A DNA stretch of 64,000 bases from Synechococcus sp. UW69 (lineage in GTDB: Bacteria > Cyanobacteriota > Cyanobacteriia > PCC-6307 > Cyanobiaceae), in assembly GCF_900474185.1 (NCBI RefSeq), contig NZ_UCNW01000008.1, forward strand, positions 496,001-560,000, written 5' to 3'. This document shows, piece by piece, positions 37,940 to 50,579 of the stretch. A program made the translations under genes and the position numbers. Position 1 is the stretch's first letter; each line of letters begins with the position of its first letter. The notes under the pieces were generated by a model. The model saw only the letters and a program-made list of their open reading frames with translations, was not told the DNA's origin and did no database searches.

Positions 37940-38725
37940 TCAGCGCAATCGTGCGTTGCGGTTGACATGGTCGATGGCGCGCATCGCTGCTGCCGCCGCT
38001 TCCTCAACATCACCTTCACGCCCCGCCAGGGTGAGGCGTCCAAAGGCACCCACAGCTTTCACGTCCACCAAAGTGATATTCGAGGATTTTTCAGCCTCAT
38101 TGGCAGCAATCAGCACATACCCCGCCGGCTCAGTCTCCAGGATGAACATGCTCATCCCGGCCTCAATCATGGAACCGCGTCGGTTGAGGCGGTTAATCAA
38201 CACGGCGTGGTCCGGCGTAATTGCTCGAATGACTTCGGTCCAGCTCACCTCTGCTGGAGAACGCTGCTCAATCGTGCTGCCAATCGCTTCCAGCACCACA
38301 TCTCCGGAATGGAGAACAGTGCTCTGGTCGCGGTGATAAAGGGCCATCGAACCAAAAGCCCGCTCCACCACCATCTGGCCGAGGCGAACATTGCTGGCTT
38401 TCAGAGCAATGTCGGTGACGCGGTGAACCGCCATGCCCGGAGAAACCTCCATCCAGAGGCAGGCGTCTCCAGGAATGGGCAGGAATCCTTGACTCACCGA
38501 CCCCATGTAGGCCGCAAGTTGAGGTTGCAGCGAGTCGATGAACACGTGGGTGCGCAGTTCGATCGACTGCACTTGGCTGTTTTGGCGAAGCAGCCGGGGA
38601 GACTCAGAATCCGTCGTGACAACACAACTTGCCCCTCCCTGCTGGGAGGTCACCTCAGTCCCGGTGACGAGAGCACTACCGCCGCGTCGCCGCTCCCGAG
38701 CATCGAAGCTGGCAAAACGGGTCAT
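37940..38725 (-). CDS. csoS1D: Carboxysome tandem-BMC shell protein CsoS1D
   Basis: A 261-residue protein with two BMC domains after a 50-residue N-terminal extension; the repeats contain [20 protein letters not shown] and [20 protein letters not shown]. CsoS1D forms stacked pseudohexameric trimers with a gated pore thought to pass larger metabolites such as ribulose-1,5-bisphosphate. The gated-pore E-R pair is plausible but not assigned by me. It converges with rdgB, 25 bp apart. Confidence 0.95.
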   Translation of the reverse strand: MTRFASFDARERRRGGSALVTGTEVTSQQGGASCVVTTDSESPRLLRQNSQVQSIELRTHVFIDSLQPQLAAYMGSVSQGFLPIPGDACLWMEVSPGMAVHRVTDIALKASNVRLGQMVVERAFGSMALYHRDQSTVLHSGDVVLEAIGSTIEQRSPAEVSWTEVIRAITPDHAVLINRLNRRGSMIEAGMSMFILETEPAGYVLIAANEAEKSSNITLVDVKAVGAFGRLTLAGREGDVEEAAAAAMRAIDHVNRNARLR

Positions 38726-38841
38726 GGCGGGGAGTGTACCGGACGAATCCGGGGCAAACGGGCCCTCAAAGAGTTAGAGCCAGCGGTCTTGCACCTTGAA
38801 AGACAGCCGATACCGTCCAGAAAACCTCTCGAGATCCTGCA

Positions 38842-39219
38842 ATGACTGAGCAGTCTTCTTTAAAACCAGTTGATCTCAACGCTGATCAAGCCCTTGGGAT
38901 GGTGAGCTTCGGCCTGATGCAACGCCTCGCGCAGGATGGGCAGGTGGATCTGCCCTGGCTGGAGGCATCAGGCAATCAAGACAGAGATCGTCTGCGTCAG
39001 CTGCGTCAACGCCTAGAGCTGACTGCATTGGCCATCGAAACAGGTGCCCCCCTGACCACGGCTGAAGTGAGCATGCTTCTTGGCGCCCGACCGGGAACGG
39101 AACGGGCAGAACGCGGCGGCCTCGTTGCCCGTCGGGTCAGCCGCAACGTTTGGCGTTTGAGCAAAACAGAGGAGAGCGACCGTTCAGAGCGTTACGACGG
39201 ATTCCGCCGCCGCCTTTGA
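38842..39219 (+). CDS. Conserved hypothetical protein upstream of chlN
   Basis: A 125-residue soluble, helical, Arg-rich protein (NQDRDRLRQLRQRLELTALA; LTTAEVSMLLGARPGTERAE; GLVARRVSRNVWRLSK). The AEVSMLLGARPG segment looks like a helix-turn-helix recognition region, so DNA binding is possible. It lies divergent from csoS1D and 111 bp upstream of chlN on the same strand. I do not recognise a named family. Confidence 0.7.
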   Translation: MTEQSSLKPVDLNADQALGMVSFGLMQRLAQDGQVDLPWLEASGNQDRDRLRQLRQRLELTALAIETGAPLTTAEVSMLLGARPGTERAERGGLVARRVSRNVWRLSKTEESDRSERYDGFRRRL

Positions 39220-40608
<1,389 letters not shown>

Positions 40609-40612
40609 TCCC

Positions 40613-42187
40613 ATGCAACTAACGCTCTGGACCTATGAAGGGCCACCCCATGTGGGGGCCATGCGTATCGCCGCCTCGATGCACGGCGTGCACTACGTGC
40701 TCCATGCCCCCCAGGGGGACACCTACGCCGACCTGCTGTTCACGATGATTGAGCGGCGCGGGCAACGTCCGCCGGTCACCTACACCACTTTCCAGGCCCG
40801 AGATCTCGGGGGTGACACCGCAGAACTGGTGAAACGGCATGTGCGCGAAGCCGTGGACCGCTTCCAACCCGATGCCCTGCTGGTGGGTGAGAGTTGCACC
40901 GCGGAGTTGATTCAGGATCAACCGGGCGCCCTGGCCCAGGGCATGGATCTAACCATGCCGGTAGTGAATCTTGAGCTGCCGGCCTACAGCAAGAAGGAGA
41001 ACTGGGGAGCTGCGGAGACCTTCTATCAATTAATCCGCAACCTGCTCAAAGCGCAGGCCCCCACAGACATCAACCATGACCCCCAGGCATGGAAAGAGGA
41101 GGGCCGTCGACCCCGGGTGAACCTGCTGGGGCCGTCTCTGCTCGGTTTCCGCTGCCGCGACGACGTGCTGGAGGTGCAGAAGCTGCTCACCTTGCACGGC
41201 ATCGATGTGGGCGTGGTGGCACCGCTCGGTGCGGGGGTGGACGATCTGAAGCGCATCCCCGATGCCGATCTGAACGTTTGCCTCTATCCGGAGGTAGCCG
41301 AATCCACCTGCAGCTGGCTGGAGCGCAACTTCGGCATGCCCTTCAGTCGAACGGTACCGATCGGTGTGGGCGCCACCCACGATTTCCTCGTCGAAGTGCA
41401 CACCCTGCTGGGGCTCGAGGCACCCGCTGCTGACGAGGGCTACAAACGCTCACGCTTGCCTTGGTATTCGGAGTCTGTGGACTCCACTTATCTCACCGGC
41501 AAGCGGGTGTTCATTTTCGGCGACGGCAGCCATGCCATTGCAGCAGCACGGATCTGCAGCCAAGAACTGGGCTTCAGCGTTGTGGGGCTGGGAACCTACA
41601 GCCGGGAGATGGCCAGGCCCGTCCGGGCGGCCGCCAAGGCCCTGGGCCTGGAGGCCTTGATCTGTGACGACTACCTAGAAGTGGAAGCCGCCATGGCCGA
41701 GGCAGCGCCAGAACTGGTGCTCGGAACACAAATGGAACGACACAGCGCCAAGCGGCTGGGGATTCCCTGCTCCGTGATCAGCACGCCGATGCATGTTCAA
41801 GACGTGCCGGCCCGGATGAGCCCCCAAATGGGCTGGGAAGGGGCAAACGTGATCTTCGACGACTGGGTGCATCCGCTGATGATGGGACTAGAGGAACACC
41901 TGATCGGAATGTTCCGCCACGACTTCGAATTCGTGGATGGCCACCAGAGCCATTTGGGCCATGCCGGTGGTGCCGGAGCAGCAGACATTTCCGCATTGAG
42001 CGACGTCCCGGAGGACGGCCAAGATTGTCTGCAATGGACAGCCGATGGGGAAGCCGAACTGAAGAAGATCCCCTTCTTCGTACGGGGCAAGGTGCGTCGC
42101 AACACCGAGGCTTACGCCCGCGATGTGGGCTGCCGGGAGATCAGCAGCGAAACGCTCTATGACGCCAAAGCCCACTTCAAGGCATGA
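40613..42187 (+). CDS. chlB: Dark protochlorophyllide reductase subunit B
   Basis: The 524-residue NifK-like subunit. D36 ([12 protein letters not shown]) is the unusual aspartate ligand of the shared [4Fe-4S] cluster. The C-terminal domain ([20 protein letters not shown]) is typical of ChlB and closes over the substrate. It starts 4 bp after chlN, so the two are translated from one message. Confidence 0.98.
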   Translation: MQLTLWTYEGPPHVGAMRIAASMHGVHYVLHAPQGDTYADLLFTMIERRGQRPPVTYTTFQARDLGGDTAELVKRHVREAVDRFQPDALLVGESCTAELIQDQPGALAQGMDLTMPVVNLELPAYSKKENWGAAETFYQLIRNLLKAQAPTDINHDPQAWKEEGRRPRVNLLGPSLLGFRCRDDVLEVQKLLTLHGIDVGVVAPLGAGVDDLKRIPDADLNVCLYPEVAESTCSWLERNFGMPFSRTVPIGVGATHDFLVEVHTLLGLEAPAADEGYKRSRLPWYSESVDSTYLTGKRVFIFGDGSHAIAAARICSQELGFSVVGLGTYSREMARPVRAAAKALGLEALICDDYLEVEAAMAEAAPELVLGTQMERHSAKRLGIPCSVISTPMHVQDVPARMSPQMGWEGANVIFDDWVHPLMMGLEEHLIGMFRHDFEFVDGHQSHLGHAGGAGAADISALSDVPEDGQDCLQWTADGEAELKKIPFFVRGKVRRNTEAYARDVGCREISSETLYDAKAHFKA

Positions 42188-42337
42188 GCAATTGCACTCA
42201 TTTCTTTTTATTTAATTGAAAGAAATTCTGCTCTTGCCACCTAGCCAAGGGCCAGATCTTTCATTTCTTAGTGAAAACCAACCACTGCACATCTGCTGCT
42301 GTTGAATGAAAATGACTTCTCTTGCACAGGTCGCTGA

Positions 42338-43228
<891 letters not shown>

Positions 43229-43446
43229 AGAGATTATTTCTGCGTCCTGGAGCAATAAAACCAGCCCAACTTGGCCATTTAACTTCAGCCCTTCCTGGAG
43301 TGTGATCCTGAATGTGATTGCACTCCAGAGAAATAAATCGAATATCTAGGCAACGACCACCTCAATCAAACCACCGCTTCGAGGCTCATCGCCTGGATAG
43401 AGAGCCGATACGAGCAAGCAAGCTTTTAGCCCCCTGCTAATCAGGC

Positions 43447-44460
<1,014 letters not shown>

Positions 44461-44469
44461 TCACGAATC

Positions 44470-44823
44470 TCAGCGCCAGATCACACGTAAGCGATTGGGG
44501 CCGATCCACTGATCCTGCTCGCTGATCAGGCGCTTCTCTCCTCCAATACTGAACAGACGATCAAACCGCTGCTGCAGCGTGTCCAATTTGGCCGTCTCGA
44601 TGGACACCACTGCCGAAATTTCACTGTGACGGTCCATCCGTTCCTGATAGGCCACCGACAAGCGGATCAAGCTCACACAGCCCAACAAAACAAGACCTGC
44701 CTTGGCAGCCAGGGCGAGAAGGCTGCACTGCAGTTCTTGTTGGTCGGTCTGTCGCTGAATTGCTGCAGCCATGGTGGCTGCATCCGTGCGGGGAGCTGAA
44801 CTTTGAGCCTGACTGGCGGTCAC
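44470..44823 (-). CDS. Hypothetical membrane-anchored protein
   Basis: A 117-residue protein from a GTG; an ATG at residue 18 (44772) is an equal candidate. It has one membrane helix (LALAAKAGLVLLGCVSLIRL) followed by a coiled-coil-like segment (SIETAKLDTLQQRFDRLFSI). The frame is between psaM and por on the same strand. No named family recognised; septum-type or cell-envelope roles cannot be argued from the sequence. Confidence 0.6.
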   Translation of the reverse strand: MTASQAQSSAPRTDAATMAAAIQRQTDQQELQCSLLALAAKAGLVLLGCVSLIRLSVAYQERMDRHSEISAVVSIETAKLDTLQQRFDRLFSIGGEKRLISEQDQWIGPNRLRVIWR

Positions 44824-44912
44824 CGCATCAGCACGAACATCCGCTTTTAACGCAATCCGTTGACGGTGCCAAGACCAGCTCCACGCCCGTTGATATCACG
44901 AGCCGATTGAAA

Positions 44913-45017
44913 TCAGGCTTCGTAGAGGCTGATGGAGAGACGCAGGGCCAGAACAGCGGCATGGGCAGCCACCACGAGGGCAATGAACACCTCAGGTGCA
45001 GAGAGAAGGGTTTCCAT
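44913..45017 (-). CDS. psaM: Photosystem I subunit XII (PsaM)
   Basis: A 34-residue one-helix protein: METLLSAPEVFIALVVAAHA then AVLALRLSISLYEA. It matches the picocyanobacterial PsaM pattern, with the LRLSISLY C-terminus. PsaM lies at the trimer-facing side of PSI near PsaI and PsaL and helps PSI trimerisation and pigment binding. Too short for a default gene finder and easily missed. Confidence 0.9.
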   Translation of the reverse strand: METLLSAPEVFIALVVAAHAAVLALRLSISLYEA

Positions 45018-45100
45018 GGGAACCATGCATCAAACGCTCCCATTCTTCTCCGAGGGAGGGGCTGCAGGCCATCATTCGCAAAGGCCTGTCACACCAGCCC

Positions 45101-45571
45101 ATGGATTCGGTTCTGATCGATGCCCCTGCAATCCGGTCGTTGGATCTGCGGCCGCTGGAGATCTGGAGCGATCAGCCGCTGAACACACTGCTCGGCCAAG
45201 GGCCAGTGCTCGAGCTCCGTTTCGACTGGCCCCGAGCCCAGGATGACCCGCGCGAACTACCGGAATGTCCGGAACCTCGCCTCTGGGCCCTGCGGGCGGA
45301 TGCACGGTTCCCTTGGCTGCCACTGTTGCTTGAACGCGACCAGGGCAGCCTGATCCGCCATGTCGCCCTGGTGGTGCCCCACAGTTTCAGCCGCAGCGAA
45401 GGCCTGCGTTTTGATCCTGAGGCCTTGGAGCTCTGGGTGACGCATCGCTTGATGCTGCTGGACGACCTCTGCCAACAGCAGCTGGGACGGCCGATGCGAG
45501 GCAACCTCTCCCAGATGGCCGCAGCCCTGGGTTATGAGCTCGATGCAGGGTTCTGGTCATTACTGAACTGA
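45101..45571 (+). CDS. CRR6-like NDH-1 assembly factor (DUF1817)
   Basis: A 156-residue protein starting MDSVLIDAPAIRSLDLRPLE, with LRFDWPRAQDDPRELPECPE and a C-terminal helical region (LWVTHRLMLLDDLCQQQLGR). It looks like the DUF1817 family, whose plant member CRR6 is needed to assemble the stromal arm of the NDH complex. The ATG at 45101 is chosen over an upstream in-frame one. The stop codon lies within a tandem ACTGA repeat. Confidence 0.8.
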   Translation: MDSVLIDAPAIRSLDLRPLEIWSDQPLNTLLGQGPVLELRFDWPRAQDDPRELPECPEPRLWALRADARFPWLPLLLERDQGSLIRHVALVVPHSFSRSEGLRFDPEALELWVTHRLMLLDDLCQQQLGRPMRGNLSQMAAALGYELDAGFWSLLN

Positions 45572-45595
45572 ACTGAACTGAACTGAACTGAACTG
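45562..45595 (+). repeat. Tandem ACTGA repeat, about 6.8 copies
   Basis: Six perfect ACTGA units run from 45562 to 45591, followed by ACTG to 45595. The repeat starts in the last codons of the CRR6-like gene and provides its TGA stop. A repeat of this type can change copy number by replication slippage. Confidence 0.95.
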
Positions 45596-45611
45596 TTGAA
45601 CAGTTGGCCAT

Positions 45612-46379
45612 TCAGCTCAGCAAGAGCTGCAGGGCCCGCCTTGAGCTGTCGATCGCCAGGATGATGGCGAGAGCCTTCAGGCAGCGAACCAAAAGAGCTG
45701 CGTCAAATTGATCGAGACGGCTGGCTGCCCATTGGGCGGCAATGGCCGCCACCCCACCCAGCAGCAACCCCATCAGAGGAACCCCGCGGCCCTCATGCAG
45801 GAACTGCAGAGACGCTGCGCTGGCTGAACAGAGCACCGCTACCGTGCTGAGCCGCACAGCCTGATGAATCGGCACGGATAACGGACCGCTCATCAGCGGC
45901 ACCATCACCAGCCCCCCGCCTAGGCCCAACATCCCGGCGGTCCAGCCGGCGATGCAACCCACACCAGCCAACTGCGGTGCGCTGCTGTCATCGACGTCCT
46001 CGCTTGCATCTTCCTCGGCCCGTTCCCGAACGCAGAACGCCAGCACGATGTACATCAATGTCTGCATCGCCAACAGCATCCATCCCGCCGCAAAGCCAGC
46101 CAGGCCACCGAACAACAGGGCCGAGCCAAAGGCCGCCAAGCCGATGGCGAGCCCGGGCCGTGTCGGTACCCGCCCTTGGCGCAGGTGAGTGATGGTGCCC
46201 GCCAGCGCCGTGGGCACAATGGCGAAACTGCTCGTGGCCAGGGCCTGATGGGGCGGGAGATCGAGCCAAAGCAGGAGCGGCGCAAAGATCAACCCGCCGC
46301 CAATGCCCAGCAGGCCGGCCAGCCCCCCCGCCAGCAGACCGAGGGCAATCAAGATCGGCACATCCCACCAGGGCACCAT
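45612..46379 (-). CDS. TauE/SafE-family sulfite/anion exporter
   Basis: A 255-residue membrane protein with about eight helices and two internal repeats carrying GLLGIGGGLIFAPLLLWLDL and GMLGLGGGLVMVPLMSGPLS, the TauE/SafE signature. The family exports sulfite, sulfoacetate or other organosulfur anions. A hydrophilic acid-rich loop (ERAEEDASEDVDDSSAPQ) divides the halves. The ATG at 46379 begins the first helix. Divergent from the lipoate ligase-like gene, 12 bp apart. Confidence 0.9.
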   Translation of the reverse strand: MVPWWDVPILIALGLLAGGLAGLLGIGGGLIFAPLLLWLDLPPHQALATSSFAIVPTALAGTITHLRQGRVPTRPGLAIGLAAFGSALLFGGLAGFAAGWMLLAMQTLMYIVLAFCVRERAEEDASEDVDDSSAPQLAGVGCIAGWTAGMLGLGGGLVMVPLMSGPLSVPIHQAVRLSTVAVLCSASAASLQFLHEGRGVPLMGLLLGGVAAIAAQWAASRLDQFDAALLVRCLKALAIILAIDSSRRALQLLLS

Positions 46380-46391
46380 GGCGTGCGATCG

Positions 46392-47123
46392 ATGCTTCCT
46401 TCCAGCATGCCCGCAACCGGGCGCCTGCTTCCCACCCAGCAAGCAGATGGACACACCCAGATGGCCTTGGATGCCTGGCTTCTGAAGCGGAGCAATGGTC
46501 CGGCGCTGCGTTTTTACCGCTGGGATGGGCCCTGGCTCTCACTTGGACGCCATCAACGCCAATGGCCTGAGCACTGGAATGATTTAGCCCGTCGCGGCCG
46601 CCTCAGCCTGGTGCGACGTCCCAGCGGCGGTCGGGCAGTGCTCCATGCCGGCGGTCTCACCTACGCCTTGATCTGGCCTGATGCACCACGACGTCGCCAG
46701 GAGGCCTACCGCCAGGCCTGTCAGTGGTTGGTTGATGGCTTCAAGGGACTCGGTCTTCCGCTGCACTTCGGATCAGACCCGGCTGGAGCCGAAGCCAGCA
46801 ACTGTTTCGCCAGTGCAACGGTGGCCGACCTGGTGGATGGATCCGGAGTCAAACGGGTCGGCAGCGCCCAGCGCTGGCAGAACGGTCGTCTGCTTCAGCA
46901 CGGAGAAATCCTGCTGGATCCGCCCGCCGACCTTTGGTCCGAGGTGTTTGGGGAAGCGGCACCGGCAGTAGCCCCGACGCAGATCAGCCGACTGGATCTG
47001 GATCAGCAGCTGCGCCAGAGCATGATTCAGTCGTGGCCTGACTTCTGTTGGCAAATGCAGCCCCTGAACACCAAAGAAGTTCAGGAGTTGGACGACGAAC
47101 TGGCGTCCTGGTCGGAGCTCTGA
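46392..47123 (+). CDS. Lipoate-protein ligase/octanoyltransferase-like protein
   Basis: A 243-residue member of the BPL/LplA/LipB cofactor-transfer fold. RRPSGGRAVLHAGGLTYALI is the family RRxxGGGAVxH-type motif (with R for the third Gly), and VKRVGSAQRWQNGRLLQHGE the KxxGSAQ...HG lysine-containing motif. It could attach lipoate to the pyruvate dehydrogenase E2. The ATG at 46392 is chosen since the 72 codons upstream overlap the divergent exporter. It overlaps the convergent M50 gene by 43 bp. Confidence 0.87.
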   Translation: MLPSSMPATGRLLPTQQADGHTQMALDAWLLKRSNGPALRFYRWDGPWLSLGRHQRQWPEHWNDLARRGRLSLVRRPSGGRAVLHAGGLTYALIWPDAPRRRQEAYRQACQWLVDGFKGLGLPLHFGSDPAGAEASNCFASATVADLVDGSGVKRVGSAQRWQNGRLLQHGEILLDPPADLWSEVFGEAAPAVAPTQISRLDLDQQLRQSMIQSWPDFCWQMQPLNTKEVQELDDELASWSEL

Positions 47124-48373
47124 GCCTGCATCGTCTGGACCATTTGAGGGAGCATCGCCAGCCCCAGGGGATAGCCATTGCGCTTGCGCGCCTCCTCAAG
47201 GATCGCGGAGGGGAGGCTCACCCCAAGACGCTTCAGCACCGCATCCCCCACATCCATACGATCGAGAGTGCCGGAGGGAAGCCCCGCAGCACTCATCACC
47301 AGAAGGCGTCCCTGGGATGCCTTCTCAACGGCCGGCACCGCTTCCACCAGAGAGGCGGAACACACGATTGAGGGCAGTTGAGAGAGGGGGCGCAGATGAT
47401 CCTCGAGTCGCTGCTGGTCCCATTGCTGCACCGGCAAGAGCTTCAATGGCTGATCGTCAATCCAGCCCACCCAACGACCGCTCTTGCAGACGAGCACCCA
47501 ATTGGCGGGTCCCTCCCCCTCGCTGGCGGTTAGCCGCAGCTGGCTGAGGCGCCGCAACGTCTGATCCGCCTCCAGCACGCGAAAGCGTCGGCCCGCTGCG
47601 GCCTCCACCTTCAACTCCCGCAGCACGTTCTGCAACTGCAGCATCTGGGTCTGACTGCGGTTGGCACTCAGCCCGAACCAGCCGATCAACATCAACAGGA
47701 TCCCGTTGATCCCCCAGCCCTGCCAGAGCAGGACACCGCCCATCAGAATCATCAAAATCGACAACGCACGACCGGACGCCGACGCCACCTGAACGCCCTT
47801 CTGCTGACTGCCACTGATCTGCCAGACCAGGGCCTTCAGGATCAGCCCGCCATCGAGAGGAAGACCTGGCAGGAGATTGAACAGACCCAGCATCAAGTTG
47901 AGCAACCCCACCTGGCTCAACAGCTGCGTCGCCAAGGGCTGGGTGTCTGAGAGAGCTGCAGCACCCACCAGCATCCCGAAGGCCAGCAAAAGGCTGACAA
48001 TCGGGCCAGCAGCAGCAATGCGCAGATTCCCCATCGCTGTGGGGCATTCCTTCTCAACCCGGGCGATACCGCCCAGATGAAACAGGGTGATGCTCAAGAC
48101 CTTCACCCCTTCCCGCAGGGCCATCAGGGCATGACCCAGCTCATGCAGCAGAACGGAGCTAAACAGCAGCAAGGTTGTTAGAAAAGCCAGACCCCAGCTG
48201 GCTGTTCCCGAGGTCGTGGCGGCATATCGAGATTGGAACAACGTGGTGAAGATCGCCACAGCGAACAACCAGCTGGGCTGGAGCCGCAGTGGAATTCCGC
48301 CGATCTTGAGCAACTGCCAGCCCTCTCCCACCGCCAATTCCGTCGTGTGCCGCTGTCGCGGGCTGTCATCCAC
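47081..48373 (-). CDS. Site-2 protease-like M50 metallopeptidase
   Basis: A 430-residue intramembrane protease: six or so helices with zinc ligands in H77-E-L-G-H81 and D174 (LLPGLPLDGG). The C-terminal half (about 240-400) resembles a pair of CBS-like domains, as in cyanobacterial S2P homologues. Such enzymes cleave anti-sigma factors or other membrane regulators. The start is a GTG at 48373. Divergent from trpF, 20 bp apart. Confidence 0.9.
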   Translation of the reverse strand: MDDSPRQRHTTELAVGEGWQLLKIGGIPLRLQPSWLFAVAIFTTLFQSRYAATTSGTASWGLAFLTTLLLFSSVLLHELGHALMALREGVKVLSITLFHLGGIARVEKECPTAMGNLRIAAAGPIVSLLLAFGMLVGAAALSDTQPLATQLLSQVGLLNLMLGLFNLLPGLPLDGGLILKALVWQISGSQQKGVQVASASGRALSILMILMGGVLLWQGWGINGILLMLIGWFGLSANRSQTQMLQLQNVLRELKVEAAAGRRFRVLEADQTLRRLSQLRLTASEGEGPANWVLVCKSGRWVGWIDDQPLKLLPVQQWDQQRLEDHLRPLSQLPSIVCSASLVEAVPAVEKASQGRLLVMSAAGLPSGTLDRMDVGDAVLKRLGVSLPSAILEEARKRNGYPLGLAMLPQMVQTMQAQSSDQDASSSSNS

Positions 48374-48393
48374 GATCCTAGGGAGAGCAATCG

Positions 48394-49065
48394 ATGCAGC
48401 CCTTGCGTGATCCCCGCCCCACTCCAGACCTCAAGATCTGTGGGATCACCGACCTTGAGCAAGCACTCGCCATTGCGCGCATGGGCGTACAGGCGATTGG
48501 CGTGATCGGCGTTGAAGACACGCCGCGCTACGTCGAACCATCCCAACGCAGGGCCTTGTTCAGTGTGCTCGAGCAGCAGCATCCGCCACTGCATCGGGTT
48601 TGGGTTGTCGCAGATCCCGACGATGCGGCTCTTGAGGAAGCGCTGAGCGGTGCAGGCCAGCCCTCCGTGGTGCAGCTCCACGGCAGCGAATCAAGCGATC
48701 GCTGCCGGATCTTGAAACAGCGCTATCCCCAGCAGCAGTGGTGGAAAGCGTTGCGGGTGCGCGAGCCCGACGATCTCAAGCAGCTCGAGCACTACGACAC
48801 CCATGTGGACGCCTTGCTCCTCGATGCCTGGAGCTCCGATCAACTGGGCGGCACCGGCCACCGGTTGCCCCTCGATTGGCTCAGTGAGACCGAGCTATCA
48901 GTGCCGTGGTGGTTGGCCGGGGGCGTGAGTGCGGAGTGGGTTCCAGAACTGCTCAGCAGAGTGAACCCTCAAGGTCTGGATGCCTCGAGCCGACTCGAAG
49001 AACGACCTGGATGGAAAAACCTCGACAAGGTTCAGGCCCTTGTCGAGGCAGTACATCAGGGTTGA
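48394..49065 (+). CDS. trpF: Phosphoribosylanthranilate isomerase
   Basis: Tryptophan-pathway TIM barrel converting N-(5'-phosphoribosyl)anthranilate to CdRP. The catalytic Cys is C16 (DLKICGITD), and the Asp is in VDALLLDAWSSDQLGGTGH near 150. 223 residues, normal length. A GGGAGAG ribosome-binding site lies upstream of the ATG. Not adjacent to other trp genes, as usual in cyanobacteria. Confidence 0.97.
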   Translation: MQPLRDPRPTPDLKICGITDLEQALAIARMGVQAIGVIGVEDTPRYVEPSQRRALFSVLEQQHPPLHRVWVVADPDDAALEEALSGAGQPSVVQLHGSESSDRCRILKQRYPQQQWWKALRVREPDDLKQLEHYDTHVDALLLDAWSSDQLGGTGHRLPLDWLSETELSVPWWLAGGVSAEWVPELLSRVNPQGLDASSRLEERPGWKNLDKVQALVEAVHQG

Positions 49066-49076
49066 TTCAGACCTGA

Positions 49077-49838
49077 TCAGTTGCTGAGCAGCGCTTCTTG
49101 CTGACGCACTAGCTCGAAGAACTCCTGCTTGAGGCTTGGATCGTGGCGGAAATCACCGCGCACCACCGAGTTCACCATGCTGGTTTGGGGCTCCTTCACA
49201 CCACGCCATTTCATGCAGTAGTGCTGAGCCTTGATGATGATGCCAAGCCCCTGAGGCTCGCAGAGCTTCTCAATTTCATCGGCAAGGATCATCACCGCTT
49301 CCTCCTGGATGTGCGGGCGAGAAAACACCCAGTCGGCGACACGCGTGAACTTGGAAAGACCGATCACCCGAGCTCCAGGCTTGATCCCGATCCAGCAGTT
49401 GCCCATGATCGGCACAAGATGATGGGAACAGGCGGAGCGCACCGTGATCGGACCAACGGTGTAGATCTCATCCAACTGCTTCACATTGGGGAAGCTGGCC
49501 ACTTTGGGTTGCTGGTGGTAGCGCCCTTTGAACACTTCCTGCAGGTACATCTTGGCGACCCGCTCGGCCGTCTCATGGGTGTTGTGATCGTTATCGATAT
49601 CGATCACCAAGCTGCGCAGCAGGTCGCGAACCTTGTCTGCAACTTCAACCTGCAACTGATCCAGTTCTCCGGGGTGGAGGTGATCAGCAATGTTGTCGTT
49701 GGCCAAGAAGGAAACACCAGATTCGACCAACCGTTCACGAATACGGGCTGAGACCTGGGGCTTTAAGAGCTTGTTGCCGTTGCCGTTGGAAACGCCGTTG
49801 GAAACGCCGTTGGAAACGAAAGGGACTGTAGTGGTCAT
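49077..49838 (-). CDS. folE: GTP cyclohydrolase I
   Basis: First enzyme of folate/tetrahydropterin synthesis, making 7,8-dihydroneopterin triphosphate. The zinc and substrate motif SACSHHLVPIMGNCWIGIKP lies near 135-155, and the second Cys/His sites in IKAQHYCMKWRGVKEPQTSM. The N-terminus contains an in-frame 12-bp repeat (VSNG units), so residues about 7-22 are low complexity. 253 residues in total. Confidence 0.97.
   Translation of the reverse strand: MTTTVPFVSNGVSNGVSNGNGNKLLKPQVSARIRERLVESGVSFLANDNIADHLHPGELDQLQVEVADKVRDLLRSLVIDIDNDHNTHETAERVAKMYLQEVFKGRYHQQPKVASFPNVKQLDEIYTVGPITVRSACSHHLVPIMGNCWIGIKPGARVIGLSKFTRVADWVFSRPHIQEEAVMILADEIEKLCEPQGLGIIIKAQHYCMKWRGVKEPQTSMVNSVVRGDFRHDPSLKQEFFELVRQQEALLSN
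49776..49817 (-). repeat. 12-bp tandem repeat in folE 5' end
   Basis: Three exact copies of GCCGTTGGAAAC (plus-strand view, 49782-49817) preceded by half a copy GCCGTT. They encode SNGV units and, being 12 bp, can gain or lose copies without a frameshift. Confidence 0.95.
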
Positions 49839-49847
49839 GGTGTTCGT

Positions 49848-50555
49848 TTAAAAGGCGCCGGCGGCCGGCATAAGGGTGAGGTCTTCGATCAACTGGTTGC
49901 TGGGTTGCATCGCCAGATTCGCCAGTGTCTCTGCTGCCTGATCGACAGAGAGCATGGCACGACGATCGAAATCGCTTTGTACGGTTTCCGCGTCCCAAAG
50001 CGGTGTGTTGACGGCTCCGAGGGTGAGGGTGCAGGCACGAATGCCATGGCCTCGCTCCTCTTCTGCCAGACAGCGGGTGAAGCTGGCCAACGCAGCCTTG
50101 GTCACGCAATACGCTCCCCATTGGGGGAAGGCATTGCGGGCCGCATGGCTGCTGATGTTGATCACCAGTCCGCCGTTCTCACGCATGGAGGGAACGACAG
50201 CAGAACAAACCTGCATCACGCTGGTGACATTCAGCTGTAGCAGCCATTGCCAACGCTCCAGCGGCATGGACAGAAGTTCACCGGTGTAAGCAGCACCGGC
50301 GTTGTTGATCAACACCGAAGGGGTCGCCCCCCGCTGCAATAGATCAGCCATCGCCAAAGCGATCGCATCGGGCTGGGTGAGGTCAATGGCTGCAGACGCC
50401 ACAGAGACGCCCTGCTCACTGAGCTGTGCAGCGAGCTGATCAAGTTGATCGGCACTACGGGCCGTCAGCAGAAGGTCCCAACCCTGTTGAGCCAGAAGTT
50501 CGGCTGTGCGGCGACCAATGCCTCGGCTCGCACCCGTAATTAGAGCCGTTGGCAA
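49848..50555 (-). CDS. Short-chain dehydrogenase/reductase
   Basis: A 235-residue SDR: TGASRGIGRR cofactor loop near 7-16, NNAG near 87, and catalytic Tyr-Lys in AYCVTKAALASFT near 153-157. Substrate unknown. The start is a TTG at 50555, with no ATG in frame before the cofactor loop. It lies between accA and folE on the same strand, so a role near fatty acid metabolism (a FabG-like reductase) is possible but not shown. Confidence 0.9.
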   Translation of the reverse strand: MPTALITGASRGIGRRTAELLAQQGWDLLLTARSADQLDQLAAQLSEQGVSVASAAIDLTQPDAIALAMADLLQRGATPSVLINNAGAAYTGELLSMPLERWQWLLQLNVTSVMQVCSAVVPSMRENGGLVINISSHAARNAFPQWGAYCVTKAALASFTRCLAEEERGHGIRACTLTLGAVNTPLWDAETVQSDFDRRAMLSVDQAAETLANLAMQPSNQLIEDLTLMPAAGAF

Positions 50556-50579
50556 AAACCGTTAGCAAACCGCGATACT

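Noticed and set aside
42205-42232. AT-rich inverted repeat after chlB (ATTTCTTT/AAAGAAAT)
   Set aside because: The stem is made only of A/T pairs with one mismatch and is expected by chance in this AT-rich gap. It is not a convincing terminator or operator.
43295-43328. 8-bp inverted repeat CTGGAGTG/CACTCCAG after chlL
   Set aside because: An 18-base loop and no T tract make a terminator doubtful, and the stem is short enough to arise by chance in a 200-bp gap.
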